From Rhynchopus sp. YZ270_cl-10 (taxonomy: Eukaryota > Euglenozoa > Diplonemea > Diplonemida > Diplonemidae), in contig OZ037849.1 of NCBI GenBank assembly GCA_964035575.1, forward strand, positions 1,178,001-1,242,000: a stretch of DNA of 64,000 bases, written 5' to 3'. A program made the translations under genes and the position numbers. Of the stretch, positions 1-8,970 are shown piece by piece. The notes under the pieces were generated by a model. The model had not been told where the DNA came from, searched no databases, and saw only the letters and a list, made by a program, of their open reading frames with translations. Position 1 is the first letter of the stretch, and every line of letters begins with the position of its first letter.

Positions 1-1127
1 TCCACAACACTGTGATACGCGAGGTGATGCAGATGTTTGGTGGGTACGAAGTGAAGACGCTTGGTGATGCCTTCATGGTTGCCTTCACATCAACACAGGA
101 CGGGGTGAACTTCGGTCTGCGTGTGCACGAACTCCTGCGTGAAGCTGTCTGGCCTGCTTCACTACTTGAGGATGCACCAATCTGTGCTGAACAGGGACCA
201 CTTTGGGGAGGACTGACTGTGCGCATTGGTGTGAACACAGGCCCTGTGAGTGTGGAGGAGAACGCACTGACGGGACGGACAGACTACTTTGGCCACACAG
301 TGAACGTTGCTGCCCGCCTTGAGAGCACATGCAAGCCTGGTGCTGTGGCTGTGCCTTGTGACCTGTACACATCTGAGTGCAGGTCTTGCTCTGCTGTTGT
401 TGGGGATGCGGAACCACTGGACTTGAAGGGTGTGTCTGGGGCAACGTTTGTGCAATGTGTGTGGCCTTTGTCACTTGCGGGTCGCAAGCACAGTCCCCTC
501 AAAGAACCTTCCGTGATGGTGAAGGGTGAAGACTTAGAGAGTTTCTATTCGCGAGATTCCGCCAGTGAGAACACCAGTTCAATGTGTACTGACAGCCACG
601 CCATGACACTTCCGTTTGACGCAACTGTTGGCACTGTGCATCTTGCCGTTGGTGACGAGTGTGACCCTTCAGCACTGCACCACCTGAGCCTTGCCCTGAG
701 CACCCTCACAGTGGCACTGGACCAGAACGGTGGGACCTTGGTGACGCTACTTGGGAGCCGTGTCTGTGTTGGGTGGAACCTGACCCGGCCAGCACCTGCA
801 CACATGGAGAACGCAGTGCGCTTTGCGCAACGCCTTTTGGGGACTGCAGTGCTGTCTGGTGCAGGGCTTGTGACGGGTTCGGTGCAGCACGGAGATGTTG
901 GTGCTCGGAAGCAACGCTTTGTGACTGTGATGGGGCAGACTGTGTACCGGAGCTGGGCGCTGTGCGACACGGCACGGGAGGGGAGGCAGTGTTTGTACGA
1001 ACCTCCGTTCGGGACTGTGCTTCCTGCTGCGTTGAAGCTGGCACTGCAGGCTGAGAGCAAATCACATGGGTTGTACCAGGTCCTTGCGATGAGGAGTCGT
1101 TTTTATGAAGAGATAGACAAGACATAA
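1..1127 (+). CDS. Type A membrane adenylyl cyclase, C-terminal part (5' end outside window)
   Basis: Partial gene whose open frame runs in from the left edge. It begins just after the first metal-binding motif (FTDI in the paralogues) and keeps the rest of the catalytic domain: KTLGD (substrate lysine plus second metal aspartate), the VRIGVNTG strand and DYFGHTVNVAARLE, which carries the adenine-selecting Asp and the transition-state Asn and Arg. A second, degenerate cyclase-like domain follows from about nt 600 to 1060, where the GD motif has become GS and the Asn/Arg pair is missing. The family role is ATP to cAMP at the inner face of a membrane. It is closest by eye to the copies at 15076 and 21332. 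A type B gene follows 386 bp downstream on the same strand, the A-then-B order seen again later. Class III cyclase is secure; ATP rather than GTP as substrate rests on the Lys/Asp pair. Confidence 0.85.
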   Translation, partial: HNTVIREVMQMFGGYEVKTLGDAFMVAFTSTQDGVNFGLRVHELLREAVWPASLLEDAPICAEQGPLWGGLTVRIGVNTGPVSVEENALTGRTDYFGHTVNVAARLESTCKPGAVAVPCDLYTSECRSCSAVVGDAEPLDLKGVSGATFVQCVWPLSLAGRKHSPLKEPSVMVKGEDLESFYSRDSASENTSSMCTDSHAMTLPFDATVGTVHLAVGDECDPSALHHLSLALSTLTVALDQNGGTLVTLLGSRVCVGWNLTRPAPAHMENAVRFAQRLLGTAVLSGAGLVTGSVQHGDVGARKQRFVTVMGQTVYRSWALCDTAREGRQCLYEPPFGTVLPAALKLALQAESKSHGLYQVLAMRSRFYEEIDKT

Positions 1128-1513
1128 GTAGTGTGCTGTGCCAATTTCCATTGTGCACTTGCACCTGCTCTGTTGTTACTCAGAAAGTACCCTTCCACAG
1201 TGTCAAAATTTTTGTCAATCAAAATCTCTTTCTTCGCAACAGCGAAGCTTATTCTCTTCTCACGGAATACGTGTAGCGCAGTGGCAATCTCCTCCCTTCA
1301 TAATCTTTGTCTCGTTGTATTACACGACGGGCGCGTCTCCTGCTGCTCTCTTTTCGTGTGTGCAGTGTGTACCCTGCTAAACCTACCATGTGGGCATGTT
1401 GAGCTGTCCACAGGGTATTACACCAGATGCCCGGCACATACCACCTTGAGGTTGTCACATTCAATTTCTTATCCAACCACCCCAAGAAACACAGATACTT
1501 GACGGGAGGGGAG
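1128..1513 (+). promoter_or_regulatory. Intergenic leader of type B gene with candidate splice acceptor
   Basis: No gene is seen in these 386 bp. The last 60 bp contain a pyrimidine-rich stretch followed by ACACAG and a purine leader ending GGGAGGGGAGATG. The same leader precedes the starts at 4420 and 27161. This fits a trans-splice acceptor of the euglenozoan kind, but no spliced-leader gene was found in the window. Confidence 0.35.
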
Positions 1514-3295
1514 ATGGGGCTGCAGTGTCTCAATGGCGTGCTCTCCTTGGACGGGACACTGAGCACCAAAAGGAAGGAGCTGCGCACGCAGTTCTTTATC
1601 TTTGCCTGTGCGGGTTGGTGGGCCACAATATTCAGCCTTGTGACTTCGCTTGGGAGACTTACAAAACAGCCAATCTCCTTCTGCGGGTCACTTATAGCTC
1701 TGCTTGGCTTCAGTCTAATAGTCTGTGCAGTGCTGTGCAGGGTTCCGTTGACAACAAGGGTGGTGGTGGGCACGTTGTACATGGTCACATGTGGAATGCT
1801 GATGTGGGATTTGAATGCACGTACACTATCGTTAGTACAATGGCCTCTTCTCGTGCTCATCATCGACATGCTGCTTGTGATGCGGGTGCCCACACGGTAC
1901 AGTCTGGGTCTTGTGTGTTTGGTTATTTTTTGGTTGTTGTTGCTTGGTGTTGAGGAGGGCTTCAGGTTTGGTCTGTTCGACATTCCCGGTATGCCTGCAC
2001 AAGGGGGTGAGTACGGAAGGCGGTACTACTTGGAGGAGAAGTTTGTCTGTGAGACGCTGCCCTGTCCAACAGCCTTTCCTTCGTTGTCGTTGACATCAGC
2101 AGTGTGTGTATTTGTGATAGACTTCATCATGACACGTGGTTTTGCACGTGAGGTGCTGAAGGAGCAGGCATCAATGGAGCGGACGATCAACGCTGTGCAG
2201 GAGATCGCCTCGCTCCTGGCAAGGTACGACGTGGAGAAGGTGGCGGTGCTGCTGGAGGAGCATGAACATGAGCTGCCTCAAGGGATGACGGTGGCATTGC
2301 GTGCGTTGGAGAAGAACCTGCGGTCGTACAAAGCGTACCTCCCACGCACATGTCTGCTTGTTGATGAACCTGCCGAAGGCAGCGAAGATGAGTGCAGCAG
2401 TGATACAGATTCAACTGTGTCCCATCACTCAAGTGTAAGCGGGCGTTCTGTGAATGTGCGCAACGTTTCGTTTGTGCTGTCGTCTGTGAAGGCGACTCTG
2501 CTGACGGTGAACATCAAAGACACGTTGCGTCTGGTGGAGCAGGACAGTGCACACTTCTCCTCCTTCTTCACAACTCTTCTTCTGAAGACGTTGAAGGCAA
2601 CAGATGCACACCGTGGGATGGTGGACGTGTTCATCGGTGACAGGGTGCACTGCTCGTTCAACACGTCAAGGCAGTGTGCAAACCACGCCACCTCAGCACT
2701 GCACACAGCAACGATGCTGTTCAGAGGGTTGAAGCTGTCGCAGGTGAACATCGGTGTTGCAACTGGGAAGGTGCTGCGTGGTGACATGGGGTGTGAAGTG
2801 ATGCGCCGCTTCAGCATGGTGGGCACACTTGTGCGCGACGTGCATGGGATGGAACGTGCAGGACGTATCCTTGGCTGCGACGTGCTGTGCAACCGCCTCT
2901 GCTTCAGCGACGCTGAGTGTGAACACGAGTTGCGCCTGATTCCGTGCAAGGTGGAAGTGTCTGCAACCTCTGACACACCTGAAGTGGTTGCCGAGCTTCT
3001 GCTTGACATGGACGAATTGCTTAACATGGCTGCTTCAGGACACCCCGTTGAAGAATGGATGTACCAGATCGGGAAGAACAGTGAGTGGGAGAACTACAAC
3101 ACAACAGTGCGGAAGTACCTGAAAGGCGATGTGTCTGCAGCAGCAGTTGAAGAGGCTGCACAGGGTTGTCCTTGTGTACAGAGACCGTTGAATGTGCATC
3201 CCTCGACAGTCAAAGGCGGGCTTCTGAGTGTGGCCTTGGCACCACCGCTGCGAAGTGTACGGGAGGGGACGGTGTGTCGTTTTGCAAGCATCTAA
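1514..3295 (+). CDS. Type B six-TM protein with degenerate cyclase domain
   Basis: A 593-aa protein. The frame is open from 1427, but ATG 1514 is chosen because MGxQCLNGVLSLDGTL is the conserved family N-terminus. Five hydrophobic segments lie in about residues 25-150, then a loop with paired cysteines (CETLPC) and a sixth TM near 195-212. A helical linker ends in NLRSYKAYLPRTC, matching the NLRxYRPYLP element that precedes the catalytic domain in type A. The C-terminal half is cyclase-like (GDRVHCSF, VNIGVATGKVLRGDMG), but the first metal Asp position reads NIKD, the substrate Lys is replaced, and the Asn/Arg catalytic pair reads Arg/Gly. It is therefore probably not an active cyclase and may be a partner or regulator of type A. 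The TM module is nearly identical to that of the type A gene at 15076. Confidence 0.75.
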   Translation: MGLQCLNGVLSLDGTLSTKRKELRTQFFIFACAGWWATIFSLVTSLGRLTKQPISFCGSLIALLGFSLIVCAVLCRVPLTTRVVVGTLYMVTCGMLMWDLNARTLSLVQWPLLVLIIDMLLVMRVPTRYSLGLVCLVIFWLLLLGVEEGFRFGLFDIPGMPAQGGEYGRRYYLEEKFVCETLPCPTAFPSLSLTSAVCVFVIDFIMTRGFAREVLKEQASMERTINAVQEIASLLARYDVEKVAVLLEEHEHELPQGMTVALRALEKNLRSYKAYLPRTCLLVDEPAEGSEDECSSDTDSTVSHHSSVSGRSVNVRNVSFVLSSVKATLLTVNIKDTLRLVEQDSAHFSSFFTTLLLKTLKATDAHRGMVDVFIGDRVHCSFNTSRQCANHATSALHTATMLFRGLKLSQVNIGVATGKVLRGDMGCEVMRRFSMVGTLVRDVHGMERAGRILGCDVLCNRLCFSDAECEHELRLIPCKVEVSATSDTPEVVAELLLDMDELLNMAASGHPVEEWMYQIGKNSEWENYNTTVRKYLKGDVSAAAVEEAAQGCPCVQRPLNVHPSTVKGGLLSVALAPPLRSVREGTVCRFASI

Positions 3296-4419
3296 GTGAG
3301 CGTACAACATGTTGTTGACACATGATTTTCATACACATGCTGCAGGTTGTGACAGGCTTTGGGGAGGATGGTGCTCTTTGAGGTAATGGAGATGCCAGGA
3401 TGTGTTCACTGGTTCACTTTCATACTTCTTGCTGTGGAGGTGTTGTTCATATGATGGCGATACTGGTGTGGTCCATTTTGGTACTATCACACTCAGCATA
3501 CATGCGGTTGTGCACATATTGCACTACCCATAAAATTTGTTACCGTCACGCCAAGTGTTTGGTGAATCAGTAATGTGTGGAGTTTGTAGGTCCCTTGCTC
3601 TATTTCCATAGAGCAAGGGGGCAAAAATAATACAGAGACTGCAGTACGTATAATATTATTCAGTAGTGGGAGGTGACTTTCTGGTGTGTGGGTGACCACT
3701 CGTTGTGTACCGAAAGACGTGTTTCCTACGACTCTGCACCTTTGGGTGATTGAGTTCTCTTTTTTCAATTGTGCACGATCATGCAATAACATCTGGTAAT
3801 GAAGCACGCCTTCGAATGTCATGAGTTAGTTCCGTTTCCCCTCCCCTTTTGTACCCCCCTCTCCCCTGTACTTGGACGTGGTTTGGGGTTTTTTGGGTTT
3901 TTTGCGGTACCGACCCTCCCCCGCGAAATTGTCCCCCCTGGGGGAAAAAGTGAGTGGGGGACAATATCGCGTACGGCAAAAAGGGGGGAAAATTTCTCGT
4001 ACTGTAGGGGGGTGGCCGTTTTGGTGTGAAGAAGGGAGAGCAAAGGTTGTCCCCGCGACTCCCTTGAAATTGTCCCCCCCTGCCTTGAAATTGTCCGTCG
4101 GGGCAAAATACCGGTTTTTTTGGGGGGGGGGCAATTTCACGGGGGAGGGTCGGTACAAAAATAGAGGCTCTCGCTGATGTGGCAGCAAAAAATGTGTACT
4201 AGCGCGTGCACAGTGTTCATGAAGGACGATAACTTGTCCGTTGTGTTCTGCAGTGAGGGGGCACAGCAGTAAGCACGCTGCACACTCCATTGTGACGGAG
4301 ATATTTGCTTATATCCCACAGGTGCCATCACCTGGGTTGTATAGCAGGAGCAGTTCTCTTATCATTTCTTATCCAACCACCCCTCCACAAGAAAACACAG
4401 ATACTTGACGGGAGGGGAG
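3296..4419. other. Intergenic region between two type B genes
   Basis: No gene is seen. It contains a short TIR element (3911-4152, separate entry), G/C homopolymer runs, and at its end the conserved CCACAAG...ACACAG...GGGAGGGGAG leader of the next type B gene. Confidence 0.5.
3911..4152. mobile_element. MITE-like element with CGACCCTCCCCCG terminal inverted repeats
   Basis: The left end CGACCCTCCCCCGCGAAATT and the right end, read in reverse complement, CGACCCTCCCCCGTGAAATT are inverted repeats differing at one base. Both ends are bordered by GTAC, a possible 4-bp target duplication. The element is 242 bp, has no coding capacity, and is rich in GTCCCC runs. The superfamily is not identified. 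Confidence 0.65.
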
Positions 4420-6276
4420 ATGGGGATGCAGTGTCTCAATGGCGTGCTCTCCTTGGACGGGACACTGAGCACCAAAAGGAAGGAGCTGCGCACACAGTTC
4501 TTCACCTTTGCCTGTGCGGGTTGGTTGGCCACTGTATTCACCCTTGCAAACGCAACTGGGAGAATGACAAGCCATCCTATTGCTTTTGGAGGGACACTTG
4601 TGGTCTTGCTTGGGTTCAGTATTGTAGTCTGTGCAGTGCTGTGCAGGGTTCCGTTGACAACAAGGGTGGTGGTGGGCACGTTGTACATGATCGCATGTGG
4701 AATGCTGATGTGGGATTTGAATGCACGAACATTCTACCATTCATATTGGCCTCTTCTCGTGCTCATCATCGACATGCTGCTTGTGATGCAGGTGCCCAAA
4801 GGTTACAGTTTAGGTCTTGTGGGGTTTGTTATTATATGGTTGGTGCTGCTTGGTGTTGAGGAGAGCTTCAGGTTTGGTCTGTTCGACTTGCCAGGGTTGG
4901 CGCCACAGGAGGGTAAGTACGGAAGGCTGTATTACTTGGAGGAGAAGGTGGTCTGTGATACCCTGCCCTGTCCAACACCGTTCCCTTCGCCTCCCCTATC
5001 AGGGGCTGTGGGAGTCTTTGCCATTGACTTCATCGTGACACGTGGTTTCGCACGTGAGGTGCTGAAGGAGCAGGCATCAATGGAGCGGACGATCAGCATT
5101 GTGCAGGAGATTGCCTCGCTCCTGGCAAGGTACGACGTGGAGAAGGTGGCGGTGCTGCTGGAGGAGCATGAACATGAGTTGCCTCAAGGGATGACGGTGG
5201 CACTGCGTGCGTTGGAGAAGAACCTGCGGTCGTACAAAGCGTACCTCCCACAGACGTGTCTGCTTGAGAGTGAAGGGAGCGAAGTTGAGTGCAGTGAAGA
5301 CGTCACTACAGAACAAGATTATGCAGAGCAAACAGCAGTATCTTCTCGTTGTTCAGGTGGAAGCGCGCGTTCTCTGAATGTGAATGCGCGCAACTTTTCG
5401 ATGGTCCTGTCCCACGCAATGGCGACTCTGCTGACGGTGAACATCAAAGACACGTTGCGTCTGGTGGAGCAGGACAGTGCACACTTCTCCTCCTTCTTCA
5501 CAACTCTTCTTCTGAAGACGTTGAAAGCAACAGATGCACACCGTGGGATGGTGGACGTGTTCATCGGTGACAGGGTGCACTGCTCGTTCAACACGTCAAG
5601 GCAGTGTACAAACCACGCCACCTCAGCACTGCACACAGCAGAGGTGCTGTTCAGGGGGTTGAAGCTGTCGCAGGTGAACATCGGTGTTGCAACTGGGAAG
5701 GTGCTGCGTGGTGACATGGGGTGTGAAGTGATGCGCCGCTTCAGCATGGTGGGCACACTTGTGCGTGACGTGCATGGGATGGAACGTGCAGGACGTATCC
5801 TTGGCTGCGACGTGCTCTGCAACCGTATGTGCTTCAGCGACGCTGAGTGTGAACACGAGATGCGCCTGATTCCGTGCAAGGTGGAAGTGTCTGCAACCTC
5901 TGACACACCTGAAGTGGTTGCCGAGCTTCTGCTTGACATGGCACGCTCCAGCATCGCCGAAGAAGAGTGGATGTACCTCATAGGGGAGAACAGTGAGTGG
6001 GATCAGTACAACACAGCAGTGCGGAAGTACCTGAAAGGCGATGTGTCTGCAGCAGCGGTTGAAGAGGCTGCACAGGGTTGTCCTTGTGAACGGAGCCCTT
6101 TGAACGTGCATCCCTCGACAGTCAAGGGCGGGCTTCTGAGTGTGGCCTTGGCACGACCGTTACAGGAGGGGACGGAGTGTCGCTTTCAAACCTTTTCAGG
6201 TGAGTACTGCGACACGCTGTCTGATGCTTTTAGTTCACGTGCCGGAGGTGGGAAAGAATTCAAGGCAACTCTTTAA
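4420..6276 (+). CDS. Type B six-TM protein with degenerate cyclase domain
   Basis: A 618-aa protein. The frame opens at a TTG at 4405, but ATG 4420 (MGMQCLNG) matches the family. It has the same layout as the copy at 1514: five N-terminal TM segments, a cysteine-containing loop (CDTLPC), a sixth TM, the KEQASMERTI helix, NLRSYKAYLP, and a cyclase-like domain that keeps GD but lacks the first metal Asp, the substrate Lys and the Asn/Arg pair. The hypervariable linker after KAYLPQTC is acidic and Ser-rich and differs strongly from other copies. The C-terminus extends into a tail (GEYCDTLSDAFSSRAGGGKE) found otherwise only in the interrupted copy ending at 20702. Its 3' flank matches that copy's flank until the 8.16-kb insertion begins at about 6421. 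Confidence 0.75.
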   Translation: MGMQCLNGVLSLDGTLSTKRKELRTQFFTFACAGWLATVFTLANATGRMTSHPIAFGGTLVVLLGFSIVVCAVLCRVPLTTRVVVGTLYMIACGMLMWDLNARTFYHSYWPLLVLIIDMLLVMQVPKGYSLGLVGFVIIWLVLLGVEESFRFGLFDLPGLAPQEGKYGRLYYLEEKVVCDTLPCPTPFPSPPLSGAVGVFAIDFIVTRGFAREVLKEQASMERTISIVQEIASLLARYDVEKVAVLLEEHEHELPQGMTVALRALEKNLRSYKAYLPQTCLLESEGSEVECSEDVTTEQDYAEQTAVSSRCSGGSARSLNVNARNFSMVLSHAMATLLTVNIKDTLRLVEQDSAHFSSFFTTLLLKTLKATDAHRGMVDVFIGDRVHCSFNTSRQCTNHATSALHTAEVLFRGLKLSQVNIGVATGKVLRGDMGCEVMRRFSMVGTLVRDVHGMERAGRILGCDVLCNRMCFSDAECEHEMRLIPCKVEVSATSDTPEVVAELLLDMARSSIAEEEWMYLIGENSEWDQYNTAVRKYLKGDVSAAAVEEAAQGCPCERSPLNVHPSTVKGGLLSVALARPLQEGTECRFQTFSGEYCDTLSDAFSSRAGGGKEFKATL

Positions 6277-6419
6277 CATCCTGGTGCTGTTCTCTGATGC
6301 CGGATGTGTTCACTTGTTTACTTTCAGTTCTGCTTGATGTGATGTTTTTATGATGGCAACACTGGTGTGGTCCATTTTAGTATGCGTGTCACTCAGCGTG
6401 CACGCAAGATATATTTTTT

Positions 6420-6637
6420 TCGGTGACATGACACTTGTGACATATCGTAGGAAATCTTTTAGTATGCGCGAAGACGATTCTTGTGCTCCTCACTTCTCCC
6501 CCACACTATGTCAATACAACAGGTTAGACCGTTTGGTCTGGGAGGGTTTGGGGTTTCTTCTTTCTCTCAGTTCAATCTTGAACAAATTCGAGAGGAGTTT
6601 TATTTATTTATTCAAAAAAAAAAAAAAAAAAAAAAAA
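6420..6637 (+). repeat. Poly-A-ended repeat R, copy 1
   Basis: About 194 bp starting TCGGTGACATGACACTTG and ending TTTATTTATTC followed by 24 A. By eye it is identical to 14157-14380, so copying or duplication was recent. The A-run suggests a retroposed (SINE-like) sequence or a non-LTR 3' end. Its position at both copy starts of the composite insertion suggests instead that it is that element's terminal segment. Confidence 0.7.
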
Positions 6638-6653
6638 TGAAGTACAGGACATG

Positions 6654-6981
6654 TTACGAAGTGAGAAGATGGGAACGGATCCGGAACACAATACCCCCGT
6701 CTTGCTCCAGACGGTACACCGTCTGCTGCGATGCAGCGAGAAGCGTGTCCAGGTCAATGTCCTTGAACGCCGACTTCGGGACATCGATGATGGTGAGGGG
6801 GCTGGTGCCGTAGGCTTCGGATTGTAGGCACACAGCCATCCGAAAGCGCGCATTTCTCGTACGCAAGGAGTTCCGCGGGGTGTAGCCGTCCATGCTGAGG
6901 AGGGAGGTGATGGGCCACTTCTCGAGCTTGCTCGGAGGGGTGAACGCGACACGAGGGACGCGACGAAGAAGAACGCCGTGA
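6654..6981 (-). pseudogene. Unrecognised coding-like remnant
   Basis: The reverse strand reads open for about 108 codons ending at a stop at 6654, with protein-like composition (for example SLLSMDGYTPRNSLRTRN and FKDIDLDTLLAASQQTVYRL). The upstream end is lost in the 31-bp minisatellite, which stays open in all frames and is not evidence for coding. No family is recognised. It may be the C-terminus of a gene belonging to the older element that hosts the hAT. Confidence 0.35.
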
Positions 6982-8393
6982 TTCGCAGGCATATGTGGCA
7001 TATGTGGTATAAGATCCACTTCTCGCAGGCATATGTGGTATAAGATCCACTTTTCGCAGGCATATGTGGTATAAGATCCACTTTTTCGCAGGCATATGTG
7101 GTATAAGATCCACTTTTCGCAGGCATATGGGGTATAAGAACCACTTTTCGCAGGCATATGGGGTATAAGATCCACTTTTCGCAGACATATGTGGTATAAG
7201 ATCCACTTTTCGCAGGTATATGGGGTATAAGATCCACTTTTCTCAGGCATATGGGGTATAAGATCCACTTTTCGCAGGCATATGGGGTATAAGAACCACT
7301 TTTCGCAGGCATATGGGGTATAAGATCCACTTTTCGCAGACATATGTGGTATAAGATCCACTTTTCGCAGGTATATGGGGTATAAGATCCACTTTTCTCA
7401 GGCATATGGGGTATAAGATCCACTTTTCGCAGGCATATGGGGTATAAGAACCACTTTTCGCAGGCATATGGGGTATAAGATCCACTTTTCGCAGACATAT
7501 GTGGTATAAGATCCACTTTTCGCAGGTATATGGGGTATAAGATCCACTTTTCTCAGGCATATGGGGTATAAGATCCACTTTTCGCAGGCATATGGGGTAT
7601 AAGATCCACTTTTCGCAGGCATATGTGGTATAAGATCCACTTTTCGCAGGAAAATGGGGTATAAGATCCACTTTTCTCAGGCATATGGGGTATAAGATCC
7701 ACTTTTCGCAGGTATATGGGGTATAAGATCCACTTTTCTCAGGCATATGGGGTATAAGATCCACTTTTCGCAGGCATATGGGGTATAAGATCCACTTTTC
7801 GCAGTATATGGGGTATAAGATCCACTTTTCGCAGGCATATGGGGTATAAGATCCACTTTTCTCAGGCATATGGGGTATAAGATCCACTTTTCGCAGGCAT
7901 ATGGGGTATAAGATCCACTTTTCGCAGGTATATGGGGTATAAGATCCACTTTTCTCAGGCATATGGGGTATAAGATCCACTTTTCGCAGGCATATGTGGT
8001 ATAAGATCCACTTTTCGCAGGCATATGGGGTATAAGATCCACTTTTCTCAGGCATATGGGGTATAAGATCCACTTTTCGCAGGCATATGGGGTATAAGAT
8101 CCACTTTTCGCAGGTATATGGGGTATAAGATCCACTTTTCTCAGGCATATGGGGTATAAGATCCACTTTTCGCAGGCATATGGGGTATAAGATCCACTTT
8201 TCGCAGGCATATGTGGTATAAGATCCACTTTTCGCAGGCATATGTGGTATAAGATCCACTTTTCGCAGGCATATGTGGTATAAGATCCACTTTTCGCAGG
8301 CATATGGGGTATAAGATCCACTTTTTCGCAGGCATATGTGGTATAAGATCCACTTTTCGCAGGCCTATGTGGTATAAGAACCACTTTTCTCAG
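6982..8393. repeat. 31-bp minisatellite, about 45 units
   Basis: Tandem unit with core TTTTCGCAGGCATATG followed by GGGTATAAGATCCAC. Variants are TCTCAG for TCGCAG, GTATATG or ACATATG for GCATATG, AGAACC for AGATCC, and occasional one-base length changes. Higher-order blocks of three to four units recur, which implies unequal exchange. Each unit has a CATATG palindrome. Long reverse-strand open frames here are products of the repeat. Confidence 0.95.
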
Positions 8394-8702
8394 CCATTTC
8401 AGCAATTTTACGAGAGGACCAGCAGATACGCGGAGATCCCTAAGTGTCCTATCCAGATCGAAATTGCCGACACTGACACAGTACATCACTATCACCCGCA
8501 CCCAGAGGAGCCGTCACTTGTCTCGCAGTACCTAGAGGGGACAGCCAGCGCCCGTTCTTCCAACCACCCCTTCTGACCACTCAAACCCACTCAAGTACAC
8601 AGAACGTGACACCCGCAAACAACAACGTGGAGCTGATCCTGTGTGTGAATCAGGTGCCTGCGGAGGTACCGCCCTCGACTTCCAAGGCGACATCCTCTAG
8701 AC
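8394..8702 (+). other. Unrecognised coding-like stretch left of the hAT insertion
   Basis: The + strand reads as plausible protein from about 8394 to 8576 (for example FYERTSRYAEIPKCPIQIEI) in an open frame entering from the minisatellite. Further coding-like sequence continues to the hAT target site. No family is recognised. The hAT lies inside this older sequence, which resumes at 11425. Confidence 0.3.
8695..8702. repeat. hAT target site duplication, left copy
   Basis: CTCTAGAC directly precedes the left terminal repeat. The identical octamer follows the right terminal repeat at 11417-11424. An 8-bp duplication is the hallmark of hAT transposition. Confidence 0.95.
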
Positions 8703-8970
8703 CAGTGCGCCTAGGAAACGGTCAACGTTTCCCAAAAGGAAACGTTGACGTTTCCCAGATTCTTGGGAAACGTTGAGGAAACGCTAAAGAAACGTTGCAA
8801 GGGGTTTTCTTTAGTTAACACATAGTATTTGACAAAACGCTCAAGACCCTCGCGAAAAGTCGCACGTCTGTGTATCCCCTCCCCGCTTGTTTTCTCCTCT
8901 CTCTTTTCTCCCCCGTTCTCCGACGCTTTCTGCACTTCAGACAAACACATTTATACCGTAGATTTGCATA

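Noticed and set aside
773-1054. Alternative-frame ORF of 93 codons inside each type A gene (MEPDPASTCTHGERSALC...)
   Set aside because: Present in all copies only because the true frame is conserved; it overlaps the degenerate domain entirely and has no independent support.
1427-1513. Longer N-terminus of the 1514 type B protein
   Set aside because: The upstream ATG-less or weak extension is not shared by paralogues, while MGxQCLNGVLSLDGTL is.
6420-6637. Simple SINE insertion in the 3' flank of the 4420 gene
   Set aside because: The poly-A end is not followed by the expected flank; the flank resumes 8.16 kb away, so R is part of a larger insertion. A retroposed origin of R itself is not excluded.
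6982-8393. Minisatellite as a CRISPR array
   Set aside because: Units are directly adjacent with no variable spacers, and the contig is eukaryotic.
6608-8501. Reverse-strand open frames of 235-338 codons with a GSYTPYACEKWILYPICL-like repeat
   Set aside because: They arise because the 31-bp unit has no stop in several frames; the peptide simply repeats every 31 residues and has no start, flank or homologue support.
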